Shown: positions 15,166 through 22,898 of the stretch, in pieces
Numbering within the stretch: the first letter of the stretch is position 1
Layout: each line of letters begins with the position of its first letter
Assembly: GCF_047149785.1 (NCBI RefSeq)
Contig: NZ_BAAGBE010000001.1
Coordinates: forward strand, 2,480,001 to 2,544,000
DNA: 64,000 bases
Direction of reading: 5' to 3'
From: Nitrobacter sp047149785
Lineage (GTDB): Bacteria > Pseudomonadota > Alphaproteobacteria > Rhizobiales > Xanthobacteraceae
Translations under genes and position numbers: made by a program
Notes under the pieces: generated by a model
What the model was told of the DNA's origin: nothing
Database searches by the model: none
The model's input: the letters and a program-made list of their open reading frames with translations, nothing else

Positions 15166-16370
15166 TGCGCCGCCTCCTTGTTTGCACGCGCGCCGGAAAG
15201 CCGGGCGCAAGCCCGCTCCAGCCGCCGCACGGATTCCTCGATCTCCGCCTCGCTAACGATCAGCGGCGGCAGCAGACGCACGACGTTATCGCCGGCACCG
15301 ACCGTCAGCAGTTTCTCCTCGCGCAGCGCGCCGACCAGATCGCCCGACGGCACCACCGCCTTGAGGCCGATCAGCAGTCCCTCGCCGCGCACCTCGCTCA
15401 GCACATCAGGATGGCGATCGACGACCGAGGCCAGCTTCTGTTTCAAGAGCAGCGACATCTTTCGCGTCCGCTCGAAGAAGCCCGGCTCCAGCATCACGTC
15501 GAGCACGGCGTTGGCGGCTGCGACCGCGAGCGGATTGCCGCCGAAGGTCGAGCCGTGCGAGCCCGGCGTCATGCCGGACGCGGCTTCCGCTGTCGCCAGA
15601 CAGGCGCCGATCGGAAAGCCGCCTCCGAGCGCCTTCGCCAGCGACATCACGTCCGGCGTGACGCCGATCCGCTTGTAAGCGAACAGCTCACCGGTGCGGC
15701 CCATGCCGGTCTGCACTTCGTCGAACACGAGCAGCAGGCCGTGCTCGTCGCAAAGCTGACGCAAGCCCCGGAAGAACGCATGGGACGGCTCGCGCACGCC
15801 GCCTTCGCCCTGCAGCGGCTCGATCAGGATGCCGGCGGTCGCGGGACCGATCGCCTTCTTCACGGCCTCGATATCGTCGAGCGGCACCTGGTCGAAGCCG
15901 TCCACCGGCGGACCGTACCCTTCGAGATATTTCGCCGAGCCGGTGGCGGCCAGCGTCGCCAGCGTGCGGCCGTGGAAGGCGCCTTCGAAAGTGACCATGC
16001 GATAGCGTTCCGCATGACCCCTGGAGGCATGATGGCGACGCACCACCTTGATGGCGCACTCCACCGCCTCGGCGCCGGAATTGGCGAAGAAGACGAAATC
16101 GGCGAAGCTCTGCTCGCACAGCCGCGCCGCCAGCCGCTCGCCGTCCGGCGACTTGAACAGGTTCGAGACGTGCCAGAGCTTTGCCGCCTGCGCCTGAAGC
16201 GCGGCGACCAGATGCGGATGGCAGTGGCCGAGCGCGTTCACGGCAACGCCACTGGTAAAGTCGAGATAGCGGCCGCCGTCGGAACCGACCAGCCATGCGC
16301 CTTCGCCGCTCTCGAATGAGAGATCGGCCCTTGCGAAAACGGGCAACAGATGAGACGCCGCGGTGGTCAT
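15162..16370 (-). CDS. argD: acetylornithine aminotransferase
   Basis: PLP-dependent class III aminotransferase (402 residues) converting N-acetylglutamate semialdehyde to N-acetylornithine; in many bacteria it also serves lysine synthesis. Visible landmarks are LDFTSGVAVNALGHCHP (about 32-48), NSGAEAVECAIKVVRRHHA in the cofactor-phosphate loop, DEVQTGMGRTG (cofactor ring Asp), and the Schiff-base lysine in LAKALGGGFPIGA. It is the first gene of argD-argF. A sigma-70 promoter (16485-16512), a 10-bp leader hairpin and tandem 13-base repeats lie upstream. Confidence 0.97.
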   Translation of the reverse strand: MTTAASHLLPVFARADLSFESGEGAWLVGSDGGRYLDFTSGVAVNALGHCHPHLVAALQAQAAKLWHVSNLFKSPDGERLAARLCEQSFADFVFFANSGAEAVECAIKVVRRHHASRGHAERYRMVTFEGAFHGRTLATLAATGSAKYLEGYGPPVDGFDQVPLDDIEAVKKAIGPATAGILIEPLQGEGGVREPSHAFFRGLRQLCDEHGLLLVFDEVQTGMGRTGELFAYKRIGVTPDVMSLAKALGGGFPIGACLATAEAASGMTPGSHGSTFGGNPLAVAAANAVLDVMLEPGFFERTRKMSLLLKQKLASVVDRHPDVLSEVRGEGLLIGLKAVVPSGDLVGALREEKLLTVGAGDNVVRLLPPLIVSEAEIEESVRRLERACARLSGARANKEAAQ

Positions 16371-16451
16371 GACGGTTTGCCGGTTGATGATGGGAGCGGA
16401 TTGATCCGATCGCGCTGTGGCGATCGGTCAACTGTCGGCCCCGGAAACGAA

Positions 16452-16477
16452 ACGTGCCGCCTTTCCGGGCGGCACGT
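16452..16477 (-). promoter_or_regulatory. leader hairpin of argDF
   Basis: Perfect 10-base-pair stem ACGTGCCGCC / GGCGGCACGT with a 6-base loop. On the minus strand it starts 8 bases downstream of the -10 box and is followed by TTTCGTTT, so it could act as an early terminator/attenuator or as a 5' stabilising hairpin for argDF mRNA. No leader peptide fits between promoter and hairpin. Confidence 0.5.
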
Positions 16478-16484
16478 GAGGGTT

Positions 16485-16512
16485 ATTCTAGGTGCGCAGC
16501 GGTCACTGTCAA
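16485..16512 (-). promoter_or_regulatory. sigma-70 promoter of argD-argF
   Basis: On the minus strand TTGACA (16512-16507), 16 bases, then TAGAAT (16490-16485). This is a near-consensus housekeeping promoter about 115 bases upstream of argD. It is one of the clearest promoters in the window. Confidence 0.75.
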
Positions 16513-16521
16513 TATTTCCGT

Positions 16522-16555
16522 TGCACGCCAGTGATGCACGCCAGTGATGCACGAA
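16522..16555. repeat. tandem 13-base repeat upstream of the argD promoter
   Basis: TGCACGCCAGTGA occurs twice in tandem (16522-16534 and 16535-16547), followed by a partial third copy TGCACGAA. It lies 10 bases upstream of the argD -35 box, where an activator or repressor could bind. It may equally be a slippage duplication. The region 16371-16837 holds the argD promoter elements and the gcrA promoter region, with three GANTC sites at 16617, 16630 and 16756. Confidence 0.6.
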
Positions 16556-16837
16556 AGTCGCAGAAAGCGCCGATTTTTCCGATTTTACTGCAGAACATGT
16601 GGACGCCGTAAGGCCGGACTCTTGCGCGCGAGTCACGCCATATTGTAGCGTTGTGGCTGTCGGATACGACATCTCGTGCGGCGTTTTTGATCCTCGAAGG
16701 TCTCTGTTCTCGGCGTAAGCGTCCTGGCGATTTTTCCGCCCGGCGAGGGCTAAGGGATTCTGCCCACACGGGTTTTCGGGGGACGCTTTCAGGTGCGGCC
16801 TTAGCGCAGGCACGCGTGACACAAGGGAAAACGTGCG

Positions 16838-17344
16838 ATGACGGTGATAACCTGGACCGACGACCGCGTCGAGCAACTGAAAAAGCTTTGGGAGGCGGGT
16901 CTCTCGGCAAGCCAGATCGCCGCCGAACTCGGCAACGTGACGCGCAATGCGGTGATCGGCAAGGTGCACCGGCTCGGCCTGTCGGGCCGCGCCAAAAGCC
17001 CGTCGTCAACGGTTCCACGGCCGCGCAAGGCCCGCCCGGCCCAGCACATGATGCGGGTGTCGCGCCCGGTCTCCCGCGGCAATACCGCGCTCGCGCACGC
17101 CTTCGAGGTCGAACTCGAGGTGGATCCGATTGCTTATGACAATGTGGTGCCGATGAGCCAGCGGCTGTCGCTGCTCGAACTCAGCGAAGCCACCTGCCAC
17201 TGGCCGGTCGGGGATCCCTCCAGTCCGGAGTTCTTCTTCTGCGGCGGCAAGGCACTCTCCGGCTTGCCCTACTGCGCGCACCACTCGCGCATCGCCTATC
17301 AGCCCGCCGCAGATCGCCGCCGCCCCTCGACGAAAGCCCGATAA
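16838..17344 (+). CDS. gcrA: cell-cycle regulator GcrA
   Basis: GcrA, an alphaproteobacterial cell-cycle factor that binds sigma-70 RNA polymerase and reads CcrM methylation at GANTC sites. It has 168 residues. The N-terminal DNA-binding helix-turn-helix is WTDDRVEQLKKLWEAGLSA, then SQIAAELGNVTRNAVIGKVH and RLGLSGR (about 6-52). A basic, Pro-rich linker follows. The C-terminal sigma-interacting part contains TCHWPVGDPSSPEFFFCGG and YCAHHSRIAYQP with conserved Cys and His. It is transcribed divergently from argD. Three GANTC motifs in its upstream region would allow methylation-dependent control. Confidence 0.95.
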   Translation: MTVITWTDDRVEQLKKLWEAGLSASQIAAELGNVTRNAVIGKVHRLGLSGRAKSPSSTVPRPRKARPAQHMMRVSRPVSRGNTALAHAFEVELEVDPIAYDNVVPMSQRLSLLELSEATCHWPVGDPSSPEFFFCGGKALSGLPYCAHHSRIAYQPAADRRRPSTKAR

Positions 17345-17438
17345 ACGCGGTTTGCACGTGACGCCCTTGCGAACGCAGGGACACCTTGCAACTTCAAAGC
17401 GTGTGCCCCCCACGTTCGCAAAAGCGACAGCGGGTGCC

Positions 17439-18143
17439 CTATTCAGCCGCCTTCGCGAACTGCTCGTCCAGCGCGTAGCCAGCACCGCGCACCGTGCGGA
17501 TCGGATCCGGCTCGCCATCGGGATTGAGCAGCTTGCGCAGCCGGCCGATGTGAACGTCCACGGTGCGCTCGTCGATGTAGATGTCGCGGCCCCAGACGCT
17601 GTCGAGCAGTTGCTCGCGGCTGAACACCCGGCCGGGATGCTCCAGGAAAAATTCCAGCAGGCGATACTCTGTCGGACCGAGATCGACCTGACGGCCGGAA
17701 CGCCGGACGCGGTGCTTGTCGCGGTCGAGTTCGATGTCGCCGAAGCTCAGGATCGTTGCAACCCGCTCCGGACTTGCACGCCTCAGCAGGCTTTTGAGCC
17801 GCGCCAGAAACTCCGGCACCGAGAACGGCTTGACGACGTAGTCGTCGGCGCCGGTTGCAAGCCCTCGTACCCGCTCGCTCTCCTCGCCGCGAGCGGTGAG
17901 CATGATGATCGGTAGCTGCCTGGTCTCGGGGCGCGCCCGCAAGCGGCGGCACAGTTCGATGCCGGACAACCCCGGCAGCATCCAGTCCAGCACCACGAGA
18001 TCGGGGATGCGCTCCTTCAGCCACGTATCGGCTTCGTCGCCGCGCGCCACCGCGTCGACCTCGTAGCCTTCGGCCTCGAGGTTGTAGCGCAAGAGCGTCG
18101 TCAGCGCCTCCTCGTCCTCGACAACCAGAATGCGTGCAGCCAT
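17439..18143 (-). CDS. phoB: phosphate regulon response regulator PhoB
   Basis: OmpR-type regulator of 234 residues that activates phosphate-starvation genes by binding Pho boxes. The receiver has acidic residues E9-D10-E11, phosphoacceptor D53 in VVLDWMLPG, T83 in MLTARGE and K105 in VVKPFS. The winged-helix output has LGPTEYRLLEFFLEHPGRVF and the recognition segment ERTVDVHIGRLRKLL, ending GAGYALDEQF. It is the last gene of the phoR / pstSCAB / phoU / phoB cluster, 21 bases after phoU. The Pho box before pstS (22851-22872) is its expected target, giving positive feedback. Confidence 0.97.
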   Translation of the reverse strand: MAARILVVEDEEALTTLLRYNLEAEGYEVDAVARGDEADTWLKERIPDLVVLDWMLPGLSGIELCRRLRARPETRQLPIIMLTARGEESERVRGLATGADDYVVKPFSVPEFLARLKSLLRRASPERVATILSFGDIELDRDKHRVRRSGRQVDLGPTEYRLLEFFLEHPGRVFSREQLLDSVWGRDIYIDERTVDVHIGRLRKLLNPDGEPDPIRTVRGAGYALDEQFAKAAE

Positions 18144-18164
18144 TGGTGTCCCGCCTGCTGTCGT

Positions 18165-18878
18165 TCAGTTTCCAGGAACCGACGCAAATCCCGTCATATC
18201 GCCCTTGGGGCGCTTGTCGAGCATCTGCTGGCCCTCGATCATGTAGAACACGGTCTCCGCGATATTGGTGGCGTGGTCGCCGATCCGCTCGATGTTCTTG
18301 GCGCAGAACATCAGGTGAATGCAGAACCCGATATTGCGCGGGTCTTCCATCATGTAGGTCAGGAGTTCGCGGAACAAAGAGGTGCAGATGGCATCCACCT
18401 CCTCGTCCCCCTTCCAGACCGCCATCGCCGACGGCAGGTCGTGCGCCGCATAGGCGTCGAGCACCGATTTGACCTGGGACTGCACGAGGTCGGTCATGTG
18501 CTCCAGACCGCGGATCAGCTTCAGGGGATGGAAATCGCTGTCGAGCGCGACCACGCGCTTGCCCATGTTCTTGGCAAGATCGCCGATCCGCTCCAGATCG
18601 ATGGCGACCCGCATGGCGCCGACGATCGCGCGCAGGTCCACCGCCATCGGTTGCCGCCGCGCAATGGTGCGCACGGCGCGCTCCTCGATCATGCGCTGCA
18701 ATTGATCGATCTCGGCGTCGGTGTCGACGACGCGCGCGCCGAGCGCGGCGTCGCGGCGGATCAGCGCATCCACAGACTCGACGATCTGCCGCTCGGCCAA
18801 ACCGCCCATCTCGGAAACCAGCCGCGTCAGCTCCTGCAGATCGTCATCGAAAGCCCTGGCGGTGTGTTCGAAAGCCAT
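18165..18878 (-). CDS. phoU: phosphate signalling protein PhoU
   Basis: PhoU, 237 residues, an all-helical cytoplasmic protein that links the Pst transporter to PhoR and prevents Pho activation when phosphate is plentiful. The two repeated three-helix bundles are visible: one around VSEMGGLAERQIVESVDALI and DRVARAD-like metal-site residues, the second around DLVQSQVKSVLDAY and RIGDHATNIAETVFY. The typical RIGDLAKNMGKR (about 97-108) and RIGDHATNIAE (about 197-207) metal-binding motifs are both present. It lies between pstB and phoB with gaps of 31 and 21 bases. Confidence 0.96.
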   Translation of the reverse strand: MAFEHTARAFDDDLQELTRLVSEMGGLAERQIVESVDALIRRDAALGARVVDTDAEIDQLQRMIEERAVRTIARRQPMAVDLRAIVGAMRVAIDLERIGDLAKNMGKRVVALDSDFHPLKLIRGLEHMTDLVQSQVKSVLDAYAAHDLPSAMAVWKGDEEVDAICTSLFRELLTYMMEDPRNIGFCIHLMFCAKNIERIGDHATNIAETVFYMIEGQQMLDKRPKGDMTGFASVPGN

Positions 18879-18909
18879 TTCAATTCTCCCCGCGCATGCG
18901 CGCGCAACG

Positions 18910-19731
18910 TCAGCCGAAGCGGCCTGTGATGTAATCCTGGGTGCGGCGGTCGGCGGGCGAGGTGAAGAGCTTGTTGGTCGGTCCGAACTCGACCATCTCG
19001 CCGAGATACATGAACGCGGTGGTGTCCGAGACCCGTGCCGCCTGCTGCATGTTATGGGTGACGATCGCGATGGTGTAGTGATCCTTGAGTTCGTCGATCA
19101 GTTCCTCGACCTTGGCGGTGGAGATCGGATCGAGCGCCGAGCACGGCTCGTCGAACAGAATCACCTCCGGTCGCACCGCAACTGTCCGCGCGATGCACAA
19201 CCGCTGCTGCTGGCCGCCGGAGAGGCTGAGCCCGCTGGCGTTGAGCTTGTCCTTGACTTCATTCCACAACGCGCTGTTGCGCAGCGCCCTTTCCACCCGG
19301 CCATCCATCTCCGATTTCGGCAGTCTCTCGTACAGGCGGATGCCGAACGCGATGTTTTCATAAATCGTCATCGGGAACGGCGTCGGCTTCTGGAACACCA
19401 TGCCGACCCGCGCGCGCAGAAGATTGAGATCGAGCCCGGGGTCGAGAACGTCGGCATTGTCGAGCAGTACCTCACCTTCGACGCGCTGGCGGGGGTAGAG
19501 GTCGTACATGCGATTGAAGATGCGAAGCAGGGTCGATTTGCCGCAACCCGAGGGACCGATGAAGGCAGTCACGCGGTTGGCTGCGATCGACAGGTTGATG
19601 TTCTTCAGCGCATGGTGCTGGCCGTAATAGAAATTGAGATTACGCGTGACGATCCTGGCTGGGCGATCGGAATCGATCAACGACGGCGGAACGGCCGGGC
19701 GCGCGGAGATGGCGGCGGAAACGTCGGTCAT
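18910..19731 (-). CDS. pstB: phosphate ABC transporter ATP-binding protein PstB
   Basis: ATPase of the high-affinity phosphate importer PstSCAB, 273 residues. The Walker A motif GPSGCGKST is at 59-67, Q-loop in VGMVFQKPTPFPM, the signature LSLSGGQQQRLCIAR is near 165-180, Walker B VILFDEPCSALDP follows, and the switch His is in AIVTHNMQQA. The C-terminal GPTNKLFTSPADRRTQDYITG is typical of PstB. Its ATG overlaps the pstA stop by four bases (ATGA), giving tight stoichiometry. Confidence 0.98.
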   Translation of the reverse strand: MTDVSAAISARPAVPPSLIDSDRPARIVTRNLNFYYGQHHALKNINLSIAANRVTAFIGPSGCGKSTLLRIFNRMYDLYPRQRVEGEVLLDNADVLDPGLDLNLLRARVGMVFQKPTPFPMTIYENIAFGIRLYERLPKSEMDGRVERALRNSALWNEVKDKLNASGLSLSGGQQQRLCIARTVAVRPEVILFDEPCSALDPISTAKVEELIDELKDHYTIAIVTHNMQQAARVSDTTAFMYLGEMVEFGPTNKLFTSPADRRTQDYITGRFG

Positions 19732-20573
19732 TTTACGGTCCTCTCAGAGCCGATCAACCTCGCGCCGATATTCAGCGCCAGAACAGCCAGCGTGATCAGC
19801 AGCGCGCCGTTCCACGCCAACTGCTTCCAGTAGGCGTAGGGACTCTGCACGAAGTTGTTGATGGTGACGGGAAGGTTCGCGATCGTGTTCGTCAGGTCCA
19901 CGCTGAAGAACTGGTTGCTCAGCGCGGTGAACAGCAGCGGCGCGGTCTCGCCGGCCACGCGCGCGGTGGCGAGCAGCACGCCGGTGATCAGTCCCGCCCG
20001 CGCCGCGCGATAGGCGATGCGCCTGATGACGAGCGAGCGCGGCAGACCGAGCGCGGAGGCCGCCTCGCGCAGCGAATTCGGCACCAGCATCAGCATATCC
20101 TCAGTGGTGCGAACCACGACCGGAATGACGATCACCGCGAGCGCGAGCGAGCCCGCGAGCGCCGAGAAGCCTCGCATCGGCACCACGACCGCGCCATAGA
20201 TGAACAGTCCGATGATGATCGAAGGCGCGCTGAGAAGGATGTCGTTGATGAAGCGGATCACCGGCGAAAGGCGGTCGTGCCTGCCGTATTCGGCAAGATA
20301 AGTGCCCGCGAACAGGCCGATCGGCGCGCCGACGCCGACCCCGATCACGGTCATGATGACGGAGCCGACGATGGCGTTCAGGAGCCCGCCTTCGGAAGCA
20401 CCGGGCGGCGGCGTGTTCTGAGTGAAAAGCTGCCAGCTCACGCCGGCCAGGCCATTGTAGAACAGCGTGAACAGGATGAGCGCGAGCCAGGTGACGCCGA
20501 AAGCGGCGGCGGCAAAACACAAGGCGCGGACGACGATGTCCCGACGGCGGCGGGACGCATAAATCGGATTCAT
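19728..20573 (-). CDS. pstA: phosphate ABC transporter permease PstA
   Basis: Inner-membrane permease of the phosphate importer, 281 residues with about six helices. Family features include GLLNAIVGSVIMTVIGVGVG, the LAEYGR segment, SAPSIIIGLFIYG and the ATPase-contact EAA loop NSLREAASALGLPRSLVIRR, then GETAPLLFTALSNQFF. I start at ATG 20573 (MNPIYASRRRRDIVV). A much longer open frame continues upstream, but only as the alternate frame of pstC. It is separated from pstC by 80 bases containing a family C palindrome. Confidence 0.96.
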   Translation of the reverse strand: MNPIYASRRRRDIVVRALCFAAAAFGVTWLALILFTLFYNGLAGVSWQLFTQNTPPPGASEGGLLNAIVGSVIMTVIGVGVGAPIGLFAGTYLAEYGRHDRLSPVIRFINDILLSAPSIIIGLFIYGAVVVPMRGFSALAGSLALAVIVIPVVVRTTEDMLMLVPNSLREAASALGLPRSLVIRRIAYRAARAGLITGVLLATARVAGETAPLLFTALSNQFFSVDLTNTIANLPVTINNFVQSPYAYWKQLAWNGALLITLAVLALNIGARLIGSERTVK

Positions 20574-20619
20574 GATTTCACCCGAACAGGCGTGATCTCT
20601 GAACAAGCAAATTCGTTTG

Positions 20620-20653
20620 TCCGGAAAATCCGCTTTCCGCTTTTTCGGATCAT
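20620..20653 (-). repeat. family C palindrome between pstC and pstA
   Basis: On the minus strand GATGATCCGAAAAAGCGGAA followed by AGCGGATTTTCCGG, abutting the pstC stop codon. It resembles the family C element at 9001-9070. Located inside the operon between two permease genes, it could shift relative expression of upstream and downstream genes, as REP elements do. Confidence 0.55.
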
Positions 20654-21643
20654 CTATTTCCCCGCCTTCTGCTCCAGCCGCAGCAGCATCAAGCGCGCAG
20701 CCGCGAGCACGAAGAACGTCAGCACGAACAACAAGAGACCGAGCAGCATCAGGCTCGACTGATGCAGGCCGTCGCTCTCGGCGAACTCGCTGGCGATCGC
20801 CGCGGAGATCGTGGTGCCCGGCGCGAAGATCGACGGCGAGAGGCGGAACGAGTTGCCGATGATGAATGTCACCGCCATCGTCTCGCCGAGCGCGCGACCA
20901 AGCGCCAGCATGACACCGCCGATGGCCCCGACACGCGTGCAGGGCAGCACGACGTGGCGCACGACTTCCCAAGTGGTGCAGCCGACCCCATAGGCCGCCT
21001 CCTTCAGGACCGGCGGTACAGTTGCGAACACGTCGCGCGAGATCGCGGTGATGAAAGGCAGCACCATGATCGCGAGGATCAGCGAGGCATTGAACAGGCT
21101 CAAATAGGACGGCGGACCACCGAAGATCGCGCCGAGGACCGGCACGCCCGCGAACAGGTCGATGAAGAAGGGCTGCACCGTATTGGCGAGAAATGGGCCG
21201 AGGATGAAGAATCCCCACATGCCGTAGATGATCGAGGGAATGCCGGCGAGCAGTTCGATCGCCATGCCGATCGGCCTGCGCGCCCATAACGGGCACAATT
21301 CGGTGAGAAAAACCGCAATGCCGATGCCGACGGGGATCGCGATCGTCATGGCGATGACCGAGGTCAGGATCGTGCCGTAGAGCGGGCTCAGTGCGCCCAG
21401 CACCGGCGGCTCGGCGGACGGCGCCCAGCGCTGCGTCGTCAGGAAGGCGCTTCCGAACTTCACAATGGCGGGCCATGACCCGACGATCAGCGAAACGATG
21501 ATGCCGCCGAGCAGCAGCAGGACCAGGATCGCGCAGATCCGCGTGGTCCAGTAGAACGCCTTGTCACCGAGCCTGAAGGCGTTCAGCGCGCGGCTGCGGT
21601 CATGAGAGCCCGCCTGCTCCATCGCGCCGCCATGAACGGCCAT
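20654..21643 (-). CDS. pstC: phosphate ABC transporter permease PstC
   Basis: Second permease of the phosphate importer, 329 residues, about six helices. Recognisable parts are FYWTTRICAILVLLLLGGII, FLTTQRWAPSAEPPVLGALS, LYGTILTSVIAMTIAIPVG, LLAGIPSIIYGMWGFFILGP, and the EAA loop PVLKEAAYGVGCTTWEVVRH with LGRALGETMAVTFIIGN. The start is uncertain: I use ATG 21643 (MAVHGGAMEQAG), which matches the usual N-terminus; ATG 21679 and TTG 21691 are in frame upstream. It is 99 bases downstream of pstS. Confidence 0.95.
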   Translation of the reverse strand: MAVHGGAMEQAGSHDRSRALNAFRLGDKAFYWTTRICAILVLLLLGGIIVSLIVGSWPAIVKFGSAFLTTQRWAPSAEPPVLGALSPLYGTILTSVIAMTIAIPVGIGIAVFLTELCPLWARRPIGMAIELLAGIPSIIYGMWGFFILGPFLANTVQPFFIDLFAGVPVLGAIFGGPPSYLSLFNASLILAIMVLPFITAISRDVFATVPPVLKEAAYGVGCTTWEVVRHVVLPCTRVGAIGGVMLALGRALGETMAVTFIIGNSFRLSPSIFAPGTTISAAIASEFAESDGLHQSSLMLLGLLLFVLTFFVLAAARLMLLRLEQKAGK

Positions 21644-21742
21644 TTCCGCCACGCTTGTCCCCTGTTTCCCGCTACGCATACTTTCTCGCAAGGGCTCCTG
21701 AAGAATGGAGGAGCGCGATGGCGCGCTCCTCCATGGCCGCGA

Positions 21743-22768
21743 TCAGCTCCTGATCTCGGAGGTCCAGGTCTTTTCGATCTGCTTGACGACCGACTCCGGC
21801 ATCGGGATGTAGTCCAGTTCCTCGGCCATCTTGCCGCCCTTCTCGAACGACCACTTGAAGAACTTGATGGCCTCGGTGGAGGCCGCTCTGTCGACCGGTT
21901 CCTTCTGCATCAGGATGAACGTCGCCGCGGTGATCGGCCAGGAAGCCTCACCCGGCTGATCGGTCAGGATCACGTAGTAGCCGGGCGCATGAGCCCAGTC
22001 GGCGTTGCCGGCCGCGGCCTGGAAAGCGGCGACGGTCGGCTGCACCGTCTTGCCGGCCTTGTTGATGAGCGCGGCGTAGACCAGCTTGTTCTGCCTGGCG
22101 TAGGCATACTCGACGTAGCCGATCGAGTTCCGGGTCTGGCCGACATTGCCGGAGACGCCTTCGTTGCCCTTGGCGCCGACGCCCGCCGGCCACTCGACCG
22201 CGGTACCCTCGCCGACTTTCGCCTTCCACTCGGCGTTCACCTTGGACAGGTAGTTGGTGAAGTTGAACGAGGTGCCCGACCCGTCCGAGCGATGCACGAC
22301 GGCGATCGCAGCCGAGGGCAGCTTGAGCTTCGGGTTGAGCTTTGCGATCGCCGGATCATCCCATTTGGTGACCTTGCCGAGATAGATGTCGCCGAGCAGT
22401 TCGCCCGAAAGGACCAGTTCACCGGGCCTTACGCCTTCGACATTCACGACGGGGACGATAGCGCCCATCACCATGGGCCACTGCAAGAGGCCATCCTTGT
22501 CAAGCTTGTCGGCCGTCAGCGGCGCATCGGTCGCGCCGAAGGTCACGGTCCTGGCGAGGATCTGCTTGATGCCGGCGCCCGACCCGATCGACTGGTAGTT
22601 CAGGCCGTTGCCAGTCTCCTTCTTGTAGGCATCGGCCCATTTCGAATAGACCGGAAACGGAAAGGTCGCGCCCGCGCCGGTGATGTCAGCCGCCCTCGCC
22701 GGAAGCGAAAAGGCGGACGCCGAGGCGGCAACGAGGCCGGCGGCGGCGATGGCCTTGAAGAAATTCAT
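21743..22768 (-). CDS. pstS: periplasmic phosphate-binding protein PstS
   Basis: Phosphate-binding receptor of the Pst importer, 341 residues. A signal peptide spans about residues 1-26 (ends LPARA). Mature features are ADITGAGATFPFPVYSKWAD (phosphate loop), YQSIGSGAGIKQI, FGATDAPL, and the VHRSDGSGTSFNFTNYLSKV segment that holds the anion, then GNEGVSGNVGQTRNSIGYVE. ATG 22768 has GGGAGA upstream. It is the first gene of pst-pho and carries a good Pho box 83 bases upstream, so it should be induced by PhoB at low phosphate. Confidence 0.97.
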   Translation of the reverse strand: MNFFKAIAAAGLVAASASAFSLPARAADITGAGATFPFPVYSKWADAYKKETGNGLNYQSIGSGAGIKQILARTVTFGATDAPLTADKLDKDGLLQWPMVMGAIVPVVNVEGVRPGELVLSGELLGDIYLGKVTKWDDPAIAKLNPKLKLPSAAIAVVHRSDGSGTSFNFTNYLSKVNAEWKAKVGEGTAVEWPAGVGAKGNEGVSGNVGQTRNSIGYVEYAYARQNKLVYAALINKAGKTVQPTVAAFQAAAGNADWAHAPGYYVILTDQPGEASWPITAATFILMQKEPVDRAASTEAIKFFKWSFEKGGKMAEELDYIPMPESVVKQIEKTWTSEIRS

Positions 22769-22850
22769 GTGTGGTCTCCCTCGTATCGAGCGGAGCGCGA
22801 ATGCGCTCATGGCGTCCGTCTAAGTGCGGTCGATGCTGCTTTTACGAAGG

Positions 22851-22872
22851 TTTGACGACAGCGGGATGACAG
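22851..22872 (-). promoter_or_regulatory. PhoB box upstream of pstS
   Basis: On the minus strand two 11-base units, CTGTCATCCCG and CTGTCGTCAAA, match the direct-repeat Pho box (CTGTCAT-type heptamers 11 bases apart). It sits 83 bases upstream of the pstS ATG and between phoR and pstS. Confidence 0.8.
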
Positions 22873-22898
22873 CGGCAAGCCGTTGCAACCATTGACCT

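Noticed and set aside
17345..17438. Possible bidirectional terminator between gcrA and phoB
   Set aside because: TGCGAACGC and GTTCGCA can pair, but the loop is about 50 bases and there is no T-run; not strong enough to call.
19728..21476. 582-codon open frame covering pstA and part of pstC
   Set aside because: Only the last 281 codons are PstA; the upstream part is the shifted frame of pstC, rich in Arg and His as expected for a high-GC shadow.
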